From Lithobates sylvaticus (Eukaryota > Chordata > Amphibia > Anura > Ranidae), in NCBI GenBank assembly GCA_028564925.1, contig CM053030.1, forward strand, positions 372,212,945 to 372,276,944: a stretch of 64,000 bases of DNA. The letters are read 5' to 3'. Positions 12,728-23,991 of the stretch are shown here, one piece after another. Position numbers and translations under genes: made by a program. Under the pieces are notes generated by a model that searched no databases, was not told where the DNA came from, and saw only the letters and a program-made list of their open reading frames with translations. Position 1 is the stretch's first letter, and every line of letters starts with the position of its first letter.

Positions 12728-12938
12728 AGCCTGGTTCACACCTATGTATTTTTTAGTGCATTTTCAGTTTTGCAGAAACACACTACAGTCCATATAATAT
12801 GGTTTCCTATGGATGTAGTTCACATTTGTGCATTTTATGGAAAGGGTCAGGGATTTTATTCTGGTTTTTGGTTCCATAGACTTCAATGGATCAAAAACGT
12901 GTATTGAATATGCAACCTGCATAGGTGTGATCCAGGCC
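12728..12938. repeat. TAA-flanked MITE with RGCCTGGTTCACACCTATG termini
   Basis: AGCCTGGTTCACACCTATG at the left, GGCCTGGATCACACCTATG on the complement of the right end, each bounded by TAA. A 211-bp PIF/Harbinger-like miniature element. Confidence 0.75.
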
Positions 12939-13239
12939 TAAATCAAACTCTTTGTGTCTTGATAAGACTTCTCCATCCGAAGCACAATAACATATTTACA
13001 ACTTGAACTTACAAAATTAACTCTCTAATTCACCACACTCTATGGGGGTCATTTACAAAAGGAAAATCCACTTTGCACTGCAAGTGCACTTAAAAGTGCA
13101 CTAAAAGTGCTCTTGGAAGTGCAGTCGCTGTAGATCCGAGGACGATATGCAAGAAAAACAAAAAAACAGCATTTTAGCTTGCACATGATTGGATGATAAA
13201 ATCAGCAGAGCTTCCACTCATTTCAGATATACCCCATAT

Positions 13240-13612
13240 GCCGCGTACACATGATCGGACTTAGTCCGGCGAACCAGAGTCTGTCGGACAATTCGATTGT
13301 GTGTGGGCTCCAGCAGACTTTTTCTTCCCAAAAGTCCGGCGGACCTAGAAATAAGTCTGGCTTCAAAATTGTCCGCCAGACGCGAGTCCGGTCGTCTGTG
13401 TGCTAGTCCGACGGACTAAAACCAACGCTAGGGCAGCTATTGGCTATGAACTTCCTTATTCTACGTCATCACATTTGAATCCGGCAAACTTTTGGAGTGA
13501 TCGTGTGTGGCCAAGTCCGTTCATTTGAAAGTCTGGTGGACCTCAGCTGCAAAGTCCGTCGGATTGTCCGCCGGACCCAGTGCACCGGAAAGTCCGATCG
13601 TGTGTACGCGGC
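13240..13612. repeat. Inner MITE with GCCGCGTACACAYGATCGGAC termini
   Basis: GCCGCGTACACATGATCGGA at the left is mirrored by TCCGATCGTGTGTACGCGGC at the right. The body consists of further AGTCCGGCG/CGCCGGACT-type inverted blocks. Nested in the element at 13043-15122. Confidence 0.8.
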
Positions 13613-13625
13613 ATTAGAGTTAGAG
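13605..13625. repeat. L1 target-site duplication, left copy (21 bp)
   Basis: TACGCGGCATTAGAGTTAGA plus G is repeated exactly at 15040-15060, bracketing the L1 fragment. The duplicated bases overlap the end of the inner MITE, which shows the L1 came last. Confidence 0.85.
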
Positions 13626-15039
13626 TCAAATATATGTTTATTGAAGTTTAACAGAATACATCGTACATGTAACATTAAATTGTCAACAGTGAGTATCATT
13701 TGGCATGAGGTATATTCAAACAGCATAAAATAAACGGCCCCTGGTCCCAGGGGTGTAATATTATCCGAAGCCAACAATATATGCCATATTAACTGTAGGG
13801 GCACCCGTCTAGGGTTGAGCCCTGGGGAGTAGTTGACATCGGTCTTCAAAGAAATAAAGTAACAAAGTTAGAGGGGGAGAAAGGGAGCAGAGTAGATATG
13901 GGGGGGGGGGGAAGAGGGAAGAAAAAGAGAAAAGGAGGGGGGGGGCGGGTCCGGGCGGGTCCCAGCACAGCACGTTCAATCAAGTTAGCTGGGCTGATAC
14001 TCAGCCCACTCCCTGTGGTGATAGTAGTTTTTTCAGAGAATCCGATGAGGAAAACTCGATCCATATGAGCCATTGGAGCTTATATTTTTCGAAGGAGTCA
14101 TTTTCCAAGGCTAACATTTCCTCCATGCGCATAATGTCATTGACGGTGGAAACCCATAGAGATAGGGGGGGGGCTGGTGATGGTCTTCCAAAACATGGGG
14201 ATTATTTGTCTAGCGGCTGAGAGGAAGAAGTGCAGCAGGGAGCGTTTTTGTGATGGTATAGAGCCTGGGAGCATAGATAGGAGGGCAATTTCAGGGGATG
14301 GGGGAAGAGGTTTATCATACAGGTTGCTATATACTGAAAAGACCTGTGTCCACAAGGGACGCACAAGTTGACACTCCCACCATATGTGTAAGTAACTGCC
14401 ATCAGCCGAACAGCACCTCCAGCATGTGGGGGGCACAGATGGGAAGATGTTGTGCAGTGTTTGAGGGTCCCTATACCATCTTGCTAAAAGCTTGAAATTT
14501 TTCTCTTGATTGTAACATGACGTCGAGGTCTTGTGCGTAAAATAATATGACCACCTCCTGGTGTAAGATGGAGGATGTTTGTGTAGGAGGGTATGTTGTA
14601 GTGTGTACATAGCGGAGAGCGAGTGTTGTGGAGGTTCGGAGAGAGAGCACAGCTGTTCAAATTCTGTGAGGGGTCTGTGTATCTGAGAGGAGGAGAAGAG
14701 AGATGAACAGAATGATGTGATCCTTATGGCTGTGAGCCAATTACCCCGACCCCCCGGCAGAACCGGTTTGCCAGAGGTGGTGTCTACAAACGATCTCGCC
14801 ACTGGCCACTCAGTGCGGAGATAGGGGCCTATTGTGAGTGATCCTTCACCCTGAGGTACATCTGGGTGGTCGAATAGCGGGGTAAGGGGTGAAGGTTCCG
14901 AGGACAGTAGGGGCTGAATCCCTTTCTTATACCACAAATGTAAGGCGGCAGCTGTTAGCGGGGACGTTGAGAATAGGTGCATGGATTGCCCGTGTCCCCA
15001 TAACAGAGCTCGAAGATCGTGGGGAGATAAGTCCTGTTC
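13626..15039 (-). mobile_element. 5'-truncated L1 LINE, nested
   Basis: A minus-strand frame (14137-14982) encodes the C-terminal part of an L1-type ORF2. It includes ARWYRDPQTLHNIFPS, the Cys pair CWRCC and the motif HIWWEC, matching in layout the CWRGC...HIWWDC of the fuller L1 at 52.5 kb. The 3' end lies at 13626, where the minus strand carries AATAAA a few bases before the junction; a long poly-A is not seen. A 21-bp target duplication flanks it. It has lost ORF1, the endonuclease and the reverse transcriptase, so it is dead on arrival. Confidence 0.85.
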
Positions 15040-15359
15040 TACGCGGCATTAGAGTTAGAGCGACTGCACTTCCAAGTGCACTTGCAGTGCAAAGTGGATT
15101 TGCCTTTTGTAAATAACTCCCAATGTGTTAAATGTCTCATAATTGTTTAACCATACAATTCATTCTATATACTGGATGTATTCAAATATTGGTTATACAC
15201 AGTATCTCACAAAAGTGAGTACACTCCTCACATTTTTGTAAATATTTGGCTAAACAGCTGGCAAAAAATGTCCAAATTGGGCACAAAGTGTCAATATTTT
15301 GTGGGGGCCACCATTATTTTCCAGGACTGCCTTAACCCTCTTGGGCATGGAGTTCACCA

Positions 15360-15645
15360 AGCTGAAACGAACTTGGGTTCTGCAGCAGGACAATGATCCT
15401 AAAACACACCAGCAAGTCCACCACCGAATGGCTGAAGCACCAATTCTGCAAAGATGAGTGGGCCAAAATTCTTCCTCACTCCTCAATCACTTTTTCACAC
15501 AGGGCCATGATGGTTTGGATTTTTTTTCACCTTTAATAATAAACACCTTCATTTACAAATTGCATTTTGTGTTTACTTGTGTTGTCCTTGACTATTGTTT
15601 AAATTGGTTTGATGTTCCGAAACACTTAAGTGTGACAAACATGGT
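15360..15645 (+). mobile_element. Fragment of a second Tc1-like element
   Basis: On the plus strand, LQQDNDPK is followed by a frameshifted CACACCAGCAAGTCC stretch. A 3'-end-like region follows, rich in TTTCACACAGGGCCATGATGG, AATAATAAACACCTTCATTT and GTGTGACAAACATG. It has the opposite orientation to the surrounding Tc1. It is a 3' fragment only, with no terminal repeats intact. Confidence 0.6.
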
Positions 15646-16390
15646 GGATGTTAGAGACCTTGCGCTCCTCCACCCTCTGCTTGAGGATGCCCCACAGATG
15701 CTCAATAGTGTTTAGGTCTGGAGACATGCTTGGCCAGTCCATCACCTTTACCCTCAGCTTCTTTAGCAAGGCAGTGGTCATCATGGAGGTGTGTGTGGTA
15801 GCTCCCCAGTGCTGGCAGCACTCATGCATCCCCAGACCATGATACTTCCACCAACATGCTTGACTGTAGGCAAGACACACTCTCTTTGTTGCCTCACCTG
15901 TTTGCCGCCACACACGCTTAACATAATCTGAACCAAATACGTTTATCTTGGTCTCATCAGACCACAGGACATGGTTCCAGTAATCCATGTCCTTAGTCTG
16001 CTTGTCTTCAGCAAACTGTTTGCAGGCTTTCTTGTGCATCATCTTTAGAAGAGGCTTCCTTCTGGGACGACAGTCATGTAGACCAATTTGATGCAGTGTG
16101 CGGCGTATGGTCTGAGCACTGACAGGCTGAAGCCCCACCCCTTCAACTTTTGCAGCACTCATATGTCTATATCCCAAAGACCACCTCTGGATATGACGCT
16201 GAGCACGTGCACTCAACTTCTTTGGTCAACCATGGCAATGCCAGTTCTGAGTGGAACCTGTCCTCTTAAACCACTGTATGGTCTTGGCCACCGTGCGGCA
16301 GCTCAGTTTCAGGGTCTTGGCAATCTTCTTATAGCCTAGGCCATCTTTATGTAGAGCAACGATTCTTTATTTCAGATCCTCAGAGAGTTC
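15626..16390 (-). pseudogene. Tc1 transposase remnant
   Basis: An uninterrupted minus-strand stretch (15646-16216) carries the catalytic-core words [14 protein letters not shown] (first Asp) and [16 protein letters not shown] (Glu). The central segment that should hold the second Asp (normally in a QQDNDPKHT context) is deleted: [19 protein letters not shown] runs almost directly into [13 protein letters not shown]. The helix-turn-helix region upstream (to the ATG near 16408) is present but interrupted by stops. It cannot be catalytic. Confidence 0.85.
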
Positions 16391-16889
16391 TTTGCCATGC
16401 AGTGCCATGTTGAACTTCCAGTGACCAGTATGAGAGAGTGATAACACAAAATTAAACACACCTGCTCCCTATTCACACCTGAGACCTTGGAACACTAACG
16501 AGTCACATGACACCGGGGAGGGAAAATGGCTAATTGTCCCAATTTGGACATTTTCACTTAGGGGTGTACTCACTTTTGTTGCGAGCGGTTTAGACATTAA
16601 TGGCTGTGTGTTGAGTTATTTTGTGGGTAAAGCACATTTACACTGTTATACAAGCTGTACACACACTACTTTACGTTGTAGCAAAGTGTAATTTCTTCAG
16701 TGTTGGCACATAAAAAGATATAATCGAATATTTACAAAAATGTGAGGGGTGTACTCACTTCCGGGAAGCCTATCCCACACCCACCTAACAACCCCATCAA
16801 ATCATTCCCCGCATCTATTACCTTTTGTACCACCACCCCCCCCCCCCCCTTTGGAATACGAGCAGGCTCCTCCGTTCCCTTCTGTATTG

Positions 16890-16945
16890 AACTGTCCCCC
16901 CTCTACATTGTAAAGCGCTGCGTAAACTGTTGGCGCTATATAAAT
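16890..16945 (+). repeat. LINE/SINE 3'-tail-like motif
   Basis: TTGTAAAGCGCTGCGTAAAC followed by TGTTGGCGCTATATAAAT resembles the 3' tail shared by L2/CR1-type LINEs and SINEs in many vertebrates. Only the tail is visible here, followed by a TA repeat. Confidence 0.4.
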
Positions 16946-16950
16946 CACAA

Positions 16951-16957
16951 ATTTATA

Positions 16958-17004
<47 letters not shown>
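16951..17004. repeat. (TA)n microsatellite
   Basis: An almost pure TA run of about 50 bp following the LINE-tail-like motif. Confidence 0.95.
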
Positions 17005-17008
<4 letters not shown>

Positions 17009-17660
17009 TTTTTTACCTTTTTATTATTCAAAACTTTATTTTAATTTGGGCAATATGAAATTTTGCTTATGAATATGTTGATTTTTATCTGGCTATTGGG
17101 TGGAGCTTATTACCTTCATAGTTTAAGCCAAATTTTAAATGCATGAACATGTTCTGGTGGTTTTACCACCCAGCTGCACGTTAATATTGCCAGCGGCCAT
17201 ATTTGTGCATACTGCCACAGCCACTGTGTGGCGCAAGAAAATTTCTGTCACATGTCGCATTTGGCAGTAGGTACCACCACCAAACATGTCCCATTCAAGT
17301 GAATGGAGCTGTGCAGCAGTCGCATGTAATGCACCTTGTTTAGGCATGGTGTAGTTGACTTTTAGTGATTAACACAGGATGTAAGGAAGCTGCCTGTCAA
17401 ATTAATACTGAAAAGTGATCAACCAAATATCACTTTTCAGAGGGGCGGCAATGACAACAAGCCCTTAAAGTAAAGTATAAAACTGTAGTTGGAGATACAG
17501 ACAGGACACCTTAAGAGCTTGGTTGTCATTGCCGCCTCCTATCTTTGCCCATCAGTGCCGCCTTTTCCGCACACAGGACTCTTTGAAAGTCCTGTGTGCA
17601 TTTTACCCTCATTTTCACCCAAGACCAGGGCTCTTACTCTCACAATATTATTTTTATATA
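17005..17660. other. No gene recognised
   Basis: AT-rich then mixed sequence with paired CACTTTTCAG/CTGAAAAGTG blocks at 17408-17440 (a short hairpin). Nothing coding. Confidence 0.4.
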
Positions 17661-17702
17661 AGTGTGTGTGTGTTTGTGTGTGTGTACACACACACACACA
17701 CT
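17661..17702. repeat. (TG)n/(CA)n palindromic microsatellite
   Basis: A run of TG repeats passes directly into CA repeats through GTGTACAC, so the tract is self-complementary. Confidence 0.9.
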
Positions 17703-18110
17703 ATTTTGTCAAAAGAATTAGGACGCCTGCCTTTACACACACTTGAACTATAATGGCATCCCAGTCAGTCCGTAGGGTTATATTGAGTTGGCCCAGCCTG
17801 TACAGCTATAACAGGTTCAACTCTTCTGGGAAGGATGTCCACAAGGTTTAGGAGTGTGTCTATGGGAATATTTGACCATTCTTCTAGAAGCGTATTAGTA
17901 AGGTCAGGCACTGATGTGGACAAGAAGGCCTGGCTCCCAGTCTCTGCTCTAATTCATCCATTCAGAACTCTGTGCATGCTAGTCAAGTTCCTACACCACA
18001 AACTAGCTCATCCATGCCTTTATGGACCTTACTTTGTGCACTGGTGCACAGTCATGTTGGAACAGGAAGGGGCCATCCCCAAAGAAAAAAAAGATGGGAA
18101 CATGAAATTG
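17692..18110 (-). mobile_element. Tc1-like transposon fragment (second family)
   Basis: It begins with a terminal-repeat-like stretch, CTATTTTGTCAAAAGAATTA, and continues with strings typical of the 3' part of a widespread fish/frog Tc1 family: GGATGTCCACAAGGTTTAGG, GGGAATATTTGACCATTCTT, CAGTCATGTTGGAACAGGAA. These would encode the transposase C-terminus on the minus strand. The 5' part is missing, so it is inactive. Confidence 0.75.
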
Positions 18111-18299
18111 TCCAAAATTCAAAAATGTTCAAAGCAAGCTTTGTCATAGACTTCTATGGAGACTTTGAAGACACTTTGAAGCACCACTAAAGCGACATGG
18201 GACATCATTTTTGAAGCAAAGCAAACGCAAGGTGTGAACAGGACTGTAAGCTAACTATTTTATTTAGTGACAAGGGCTTTGACTGGTGTTCAGAGAGCT

Positions 18300-18885
18300 T
18301 TAACCACTTCAATACCGGACACTTACATTGACAGGCGGCACTGATGGGCACTCAAATGGCGGCACTTATAGGCGACACTGATGGGTACTTATGGTTGGCA
18401 CTGATGGGTGTCACGGATGGGCACTGACAGATGGCACTGCTGGGCATCACTGATGAGGAGACATCTAGCAGCCAATAATAGTTGGCACTGACTGGCAAGA
18501 TGTGTGGGCACTTACTGGCATCCCTGGTGGCCATGGTGACATCCCTGGTGGTCCAGTGTGGGCATCCGTGGGGGGGGGGTTGCTCTGATAAACTCCTGTC
18601 AGGAGAGCCGCTGATCGGCTCTCCTCTACATGCATATGTCAGACGCGAGTGAGGAAAAGCCGATAAATGGCTCTTCATCACGTGGTGAAGAGCTTCCATC
18701 AGAGGCTATTTACTGAGATCGGTGTAGCGGTGTGTCAGACTGACACACCGCACCACAATCGCCGCGCTGCATGCTCCACGGGTTACACGATCGCTGCTTA
18801 TCCTGCTGGACTTCATATGACGTCCAGTCAGGATAACTGAACCACCGCCCGGCCGTCATTCTGCTATAGGGAGGGAAGTGGTTAA
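18300..18885. repeat. TTAA-flanked MITE with internal GGCACTGATGG minisatellite
   Basis: TTAACCACTTC at the left and GGGAAGTGGTTAA at the right match the termini of the larger elements at 24-26 kb. The interior (18345-18570) is a degenerate ~20-bp repeat containing GGCACTGATGGG. A hairpin TGTCAGACTGACA lies near the right end. Confidence 0.75.
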
Positions 18886-18931
18886 AAAAGCGTGTCCAAA
18901 GCCATGTTTTGAAGCAAGTGTAAACAAGCCC

Positions 18932-19472
18932 TTAAAGCGGTTCTGCACCCATTTCATTTAGTAAATCTCTTTGCCTTCCAAATCAGGCAAAGAGTACTAA
19001 ATGAAATGTGTTTTTTTTTTTTTTTTTACTTACCTTGTAATTGATGACTTCCGGTCTTCTGTCTCTTCGGGGGTGGGCGGGGTCTCTGCGTCGATCGTCG
19101 TCAGGCCGCACTGTCTCCTGGGATCTGGTGTCATTGTTCCCAGGAGTCAGTGCGGACATCTTCCGAAATCTCACGAGATTTCGGCCACATCTTCCGAAAT
19201 CTCGTGAGATGTCGGCAGATGTGCCGTTACTGCGCACGCGCGAGTAACGGCGGTGCATGCTGGGCCATCTAAAGTGCCTGTGGGGGTTTCACATGCCCAC
19301 AGGCAAGATGGCCCCCAGCACAAAAGAAGAAGATGAAGAACTTCATCGGACGAAAACCGGCAGCGATCGAGATGGAAGATGGAACAGGCAAGTCCCCCAA
19401 TTGAGCTATATGCCCTTGGCATATAGCCCAAAAAAATAAAAATAAAAAAAAACGGGTGCAGAACCGCTTTAA
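18932..19472. repeat. TTAA-flanked MITE with AAAGCGGTTCTGCACCC termini
   Basis: TTAAAGCGGTTCTGCACCC occurs at the left and its exact complement GGGTGCAGAACCGCTTTAA at the right. Internal hairpins include ATCTCACGAGAT and CGCGCGAGTAACGGCG. Non-coding; the frames inside are chance. Confidence 0.88.
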
Positions 19473-20412
19473 AGTGGCTGTAAAGGCTGAAGGTTTTTTT
19501 TACAGTCATGCATTCAAGCGGCTTGCTATGGAAGCATTCGACAAGGGGGAGTGGCCCACAGAGCGCCAGCGGGAGGATCAGGCCTGCTCTGTGCAAAACC
19601 ACTGCACAGAGCAGTTATAGTGGTTGTAAACCCCCCCCCCCCCCCCCCTTACTACTTTAGCGCATCTTAATCTATATAGCACAGGCAACTGATCGCTGCC
19701 TGTTAAAGTGCACTCACAGTTTAGGTTTTGATATAAATCGTCCTTCTATGTGCTGTGACGTGTCCCGCGCTTGCACACTGTGTATATCCTTTAACGGCAC
19801 ACAATGTGTGCCGTTTGTCTCCTCTGCTTGTCCGGTCATTAGCTGACAATGAGAACAGCACAGAGTGAATTCTCACAATGCTGCAGTAGCTGCGGTATGA
19901 GGCTTGGTTCAGACGATAAGGCGCATGCGCGAGATTTCCACAGAGAAACAAACTAAGGGCGGAAATTAAGTCCACAAGAGCTTCAGCATACAGGAGGATG
20001 AATGGCGCGGGCGATACTCGGAAGAGCCTAAATAATAAAACTGATAAAATGGTATTTACAAAGCTCGTTTAGGACAAATTTGAATATGTATGGCTTAGTA
20101 ATGTTTAACAACATTTATATATTTAAAAAAAAACTAAAGAGGAAGTAAACCCCGTAACTTATCTAAAGTAAAACATGTTTATTTATTCTTTTAATAACAT
20201 TTTCCCTAAAATCACTTTAATGCGGTAATAATCCCAAAACCAAAAATGTAACATATTGCAGCTTACCAATCATTAGATGTGGTGGCTGCATTTGTTTTTT
20301 GTTTTTTATGTTTTTTTTCCCCTCTATTTTCACCTAATGATCTGGCCAGTAACACACTTCATGTATAACAGACACCACTCTGGATAAAAGAGCACCGAGC
20401 GTGAGGGGAGTG
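19473..20412. other. Repeat-derived sequence, no gene
   Basis: It starts with the one-sided terminus AAAGTGGCTGTAAAGGCTGA and contains a poly-C tract (about 19628-19649) after AGTGGTTGTAAAC, another MITE terminus. The rest is AT-rich without features. Confidence 0.4.
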
Positions 20413-20415
20413 TTA

Positions 20416-20747
20416 AGCCTGGTACACAAAAGAAAAAACTGAGAGCCCACCAGGAGGCCGCTGTACTAACGATGCAATGTTAGTACAGCGATCTCGCGGC
20501 TGAACTTTTCTGTTCCGACAGGGGGACCGCTCCCCCACCAGAACACACCGGTCAGCACTCACAGCCATTGGCTGAGGGCGCTGATCGGATGCCAATCGGC
20601 TGCTGGTTTTCCAGCAAGTTTATTTGACAGAAGCCAGCCGAGAGACCGGCTTCTATCAAACAAGGAGCCGTACACACGGGCCGAATGTCATCCAGTATCT
20701 ACTGTACCGGCTATTTTCAGCCAATATTTATCCCATGTGTACCGGGT
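20416..20747. repeat. MITE with GCCTGGTACACA termini
   Basis: GCCTGGTACACAAA at the left and the complement of CATGTGTACCGGG at the right. The interior includes the inverted pair TGTACTAACGATGCA/TGCAATGTTAGTACA. A related element stands at 21931-22340. Confidence 0.65.
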
Positions 20748-21432
20748 TTAGTCATACTAGCAGATTTAGATACACTAACAAATTGAAGCCAAACTCCACC
20801 TCACACTGCATTTATATAATCAGAAACAACAACAGGTTTTTTTTTTTTTTCATTTTGGGATAAAGGTTATACCTTAATAAAAGCTAATCATTGTAAGCAC
20901 CCCTGTCAGTGTTAAATGGTTAGTCTCAAAGCTCCCACCTGCTAAATTTGCAGGACAGCTTGTTCTTTTGAAAAACAACAGGACTTACTGGCCAGATCAT
21001 CAGATGAAAATAAAGGAAAGAAAGCCAAAGAAAAAAAGAAAACGAATGCAGCCATCACATCTCAGAATTGGTAAGCTGCAATATAATAAATGTTTGATTT
21101 TGGATTTATTACAGCGTTAAAGCGGAGTTCCAGCTGTGTGTGTCAATGGACCCAGCATCAGGACTCGGGAGGGCATCAGGACTGAATGCGGCTCTCCGTG
21201 GGGGCACTCGATGAGGAGGAGGAGCCAGGAGCACCACCCGGGCACCCCAGAAGAGGAGGATTGCGCAGAACAGGGTGCAAAACCCTTGCGCAGAGGAGGC
21301 ACGTATGACATGTTTGTTATTTTTATTTTTCAAATTAACCTTTGCAAATAACTTTAACTGTCCCCAATCCATCTCCTGATAGAACAGAGCCTCGAGGACA
21401 CTCTGCACATGCTCAGTTTGGTGCATATTTCT

Positions 21433-21643
21433 AATAAGGATATGCTTGGGCGCGTTCGAAGCTCCATGTGCCCGAGCCCGCCAGGAAGCTGACAGCGCTT
21501 AGCGCTAATCACAGGTACTGAGACGTTTTCCCGGTCCACAGCTGCAGAGATCGGGAAATGTCTCAGAGCCTGCAATGGCCCCGTCAGCTTCCTGGTGGGC
21601 TCTGGCACGTGGAGCTGCAAACATGCCTGAGCTCATCCTTAAT
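21433..21643. repeat. Foldback MITE, GAGCTCATCCTTA family, copy 1
   Basis: The two halves are reverse complements throughout, centred on CCACAGCTGCAGAGATCGGG. It is a diverged copy of the better-preserved palindrome at 36308-36526 (shared GCCCGCCAGGAAGCTGACAG and TCTGGCACGTGGAGCTGCAA). Confidence 0.75.
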
Positions 21644-21930
21644 ATCTAGTTTTTTGGGGGGTTTTCTTGAGAGGGTGCATGTTTTCAGCACAGGACCAAT
21701 CAGCACTGTCCAGACAGAGGGTCAGGGGTCCTGCAGTCTCATAGGACAATGGAGGGAGAATGAAAACTCCTCCTACAGGCTTTAACTAGGCACTGATAGA
21801 AGTCACAGGACTGCTAAATACTGCTGATAAGAAAAGGTATTTAGCAGTTTATATTTACTAAAAATAATTGCATTTCCATGTTCTGTGGGAGACCCGATAT
21901 AGTGAATGCAGAGTCCTGGGTTTAGTAACA

Positions 21931-22340
21931 GTCTGGTACACATGATGAGAATATCAGACAAATGATTGGCTATTTTCTGTTTGTTTTTTGTATGCTAGTC
22001 TCATATAGAAAACAAATAGGTTACTAGAGTTGTGAACATTCTGGTAACACAGGGTACAACTTCCCGCGATGATGTCATGTATTCCTTCATTTCCAAGCAT
22101 GTACGGTCTCGGTCACTCGATTCTTTACAGAGAAATACTATACGGATTAAACAAAAGTCGTTTGTTCTGGTATTGTACGAGAAAAATGCTCGTGTTTTTC
22201 CCTTCGTATAATTTTGTATGAACGATCGCGATTGGCTCTCGGAAGCTGCGTACTAATAATCAGAAGGGACGATCAGATTATTCTATGATCGCTCCCAAAG
22301 CGGTATTAGTCGTCCGATTTTCTCATTGTGTGTACCAGGC
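21931..22340. repeat. MITE with GYCTGGTACACA termini
   Basis: GTCTGGTACACATGATGAGA at the left and the complement GCCTGGTACACACAATGAGA at the right. The interior is AT-rich with an ACGATCGC/GCGATCGT-like region. Same family type as 20416-20747. Confidence 0.75.
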
Positions 22341-22381
22341 ATTAGGATTGCTTGGTGATGAAGGGGTTAAACGTTTTGCTA

Positions 22382-23183
22382 TATATGTAGATCTGACTCC
22401 CCTAATTTTGGAACTTCCTGGAAATAATTGGGCAGACTTCAGAGATGACACAGTAAGCAGCAGAAGCACTACAAGTGACAGCAGAGCATGCCTGTAGGGT
22501 AGAGCCCACCTCACAGACAGCACAGGGGGAGATCACACGTGATCTATGCTCGCTCACCTCGGCTCTCTCACCAGCTCCTTCCTCCAGATAATGTCACAAA
22601 TCCCATCCAACTACCGGACTAGTCCATGCTTCTAATCCCAGAGCAACTGCAGAGACCCCGGACTACAGTGTGTCCGAGGGGAACTCCATCATTACCACCT
22701 GGCGGGAATGACACATAAACAACCCGCTGTGGTGTCTTGTACACACCTGTGCAGTGATCGCTATTTATTCTCACCTATTCTAATATCCGGAATCATATTC
22801 ATTTTAAAGCAAGTGAAAATTATATATTGTTTGCACATCACCACCCCTATTTTTAGTGTTTAATGGATTGCTCCGTTCCCATAGTAACATGGAGGCAAGG
22901 CACGGACGCTTCACAGGGACTGCTGATGATTGGACAGATAAGAAACTGCCTGATTGGTAATGAGAAGCCCTAGCCTATAGCAGAGGCGCTTCGATACCAC
23001 GTGACCTATAGGCTTTCTCTGTGCAATTTGTCAAAACAGAAATAAAGTTTGGTCGTTTAAAATTGTGTTCTGTTTCTCTTCCTTATTGTAGCTGGAGATA
23101 TACATGTATTATGAAGCCGTGCTGCTGTCCTCACAGCCCTGATCGGAAAATGTGGGAGGAGAAGGAGTACACAGGCCACACCT
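22382..23183 (+). repeat. Segmental duplication, copy 1 (about 800 bp)
   Basis: Nearly identical to 28409-29214, starting TATATGTAGATCTGACTCCC and ending GGAGTACACAGGCCACACCT. It contains CACGTGACC, then GTCAAAACAGAAATAAAGTT and TTCCTTATTGTAG (a possible 3' splice site) before CTGGAGATATACATGTATTA. No open frame longer than chance. The two copies differ by scattered substitutions and a few small indels. Confidence 0.9.
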
Positions 23184-23451
23184 CAATGTCGGCCTGGAGA
23201 AGCCCAGCTGGATACTAAGGGGGCGGAGACTATCACTATTGGATATAGAGAGAGGGCGGGCATTTACTGAAGCCGAGTCGGACATTTTTACAAGAGGATC
23301 GCAGAAAAACATGGGCGGGTCTAGGCCGGCCATCGATGTTGTTAAAAAACATGCAGGGTGTGGGGGGGCGGAGCTCAGGAGTACACAGGCCACGCCTACT
23401 GACCAATGGCAGATCCGCGAGCCCAAAGCTGTTAGACAGACAGTAGGGTTG

Positions 23452-23738
23452 AGGGGGCGGAGCCTGCTCCGGAGACCAGTTAGCGAGCGTGCGGCGAGAG
23501 GGCTTTACCTTACTGCGTCACTCGGAGGGCGGATCAGCCTGCGATTGACCGCCTAGAGGAGGAGCCCGATTCGGCTGTTCTCCGTCACTCCCACCTCCAT
23601 GTCTTCCTACAGCATCACAGTTGGAGGCTAAGAGGGCGGAGACTACTACTAGGGCATTTACTGAAGCCGGCTACGCCCCACCCACCGATGTCACCAATAT
23701 AAGAAAAACAAACGCCATGTGTCGCTGACAGTGAAGAG
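23452..23738 (+). promoter_or_regulatory. Promoter-like GC-box module 1 with possible first-exon donor
   Basis: GGGGGCGGAGCCTGCTCCGG is followed by TTACTGCGTCACTCGGAGGG, TTCGGCTGTTCTCCGTCAC, TCTTCCTACAGCATCACAG and GCCATGTGTCGCTGACAGTG, ending GAAGAGAGGTAAAC. The last is a plausible 5' splice donor. The unit recurs five more times (29.26, 30.15, 30.36, 37.70, 38.17 kb). It looks like a promoter and non-coding first exon. It could equally be an expanded repeat; no attached coding exon was found. Confidence 0.4.
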
Positions 23739-23932
23739 AGGTAAACCCCCAATCTGATCATTTATATATTCACTATGAAAGAGACCCTGTCATTATCTGT
23801 ATTCTCTATTAATAATGATGGATATAAGACTAGTTCATAACAAATGATAATAATAGAAGTTATTGATAGATAATAATGGAAGCGAATAATAATATTTTAC
23901 AATGATGTATTTATACTATTATTAGTATCCAT

Positions 23933-23960
23933 CTACTATTATTATTATTATTATTATTAG
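23933..23960. repeat. (ATT)n microsatellite
   Basis: An uninterrupted ATT run of about 28 bp. Confidence 0.9.
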
Positions 23961-23991
23961 CTTATTCCAATCGTCAACATGCTACTGTATA

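Larger units (their letters stand above)
13043..15122. repeat. Outer inverted-repeat element containing two nested insertions
   Basis: The left end TGGGGGTCATTTACAAAAGG and the complement of the right end (TGGGAGTTATTTACAAAAGG) continue into matching GCAAGTGCACTT stretches. Between the termini sit a second MITE (13240-13612) and an L1 fragment (13626-15039), so the element was originally only a few hundred bp. Confidence 0.75.
15198..16760 (-). mobile_element. Tc1/mariner transposon, defective
   Basis: The left end follows TA and reads CACAGTATCTCACAAAAGTG, with the long inverted repeat continuing TCACATTTTTGTAAATATT. The right end has the same repeat (AATATTTACAAAAATGTGA) but stops at GTGTACTCACTT without the outermost bases. 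A second direct repeat (GGGGTGTACTCACTTTTGTT) lies at 16560-16580, so this is an IR/DR type. The transposase is on the minus strand; see the separate entry. The left third is replaced by a piece of another Tc1 (about 15360-15645). Confidence 0.88.

Noticed and set aside
19171-19602. 143-codon minus-strand frame
   Set aside because: It runs across the terminus of a TTAA-flanked MITE and has no recognisable domain.
23109-23556. Frames of 100-130 codons in the promoter-like modules
   Set aside because: CpG-rich DNA with few stops; no domain, and the frames are not conserved between the six module copies.
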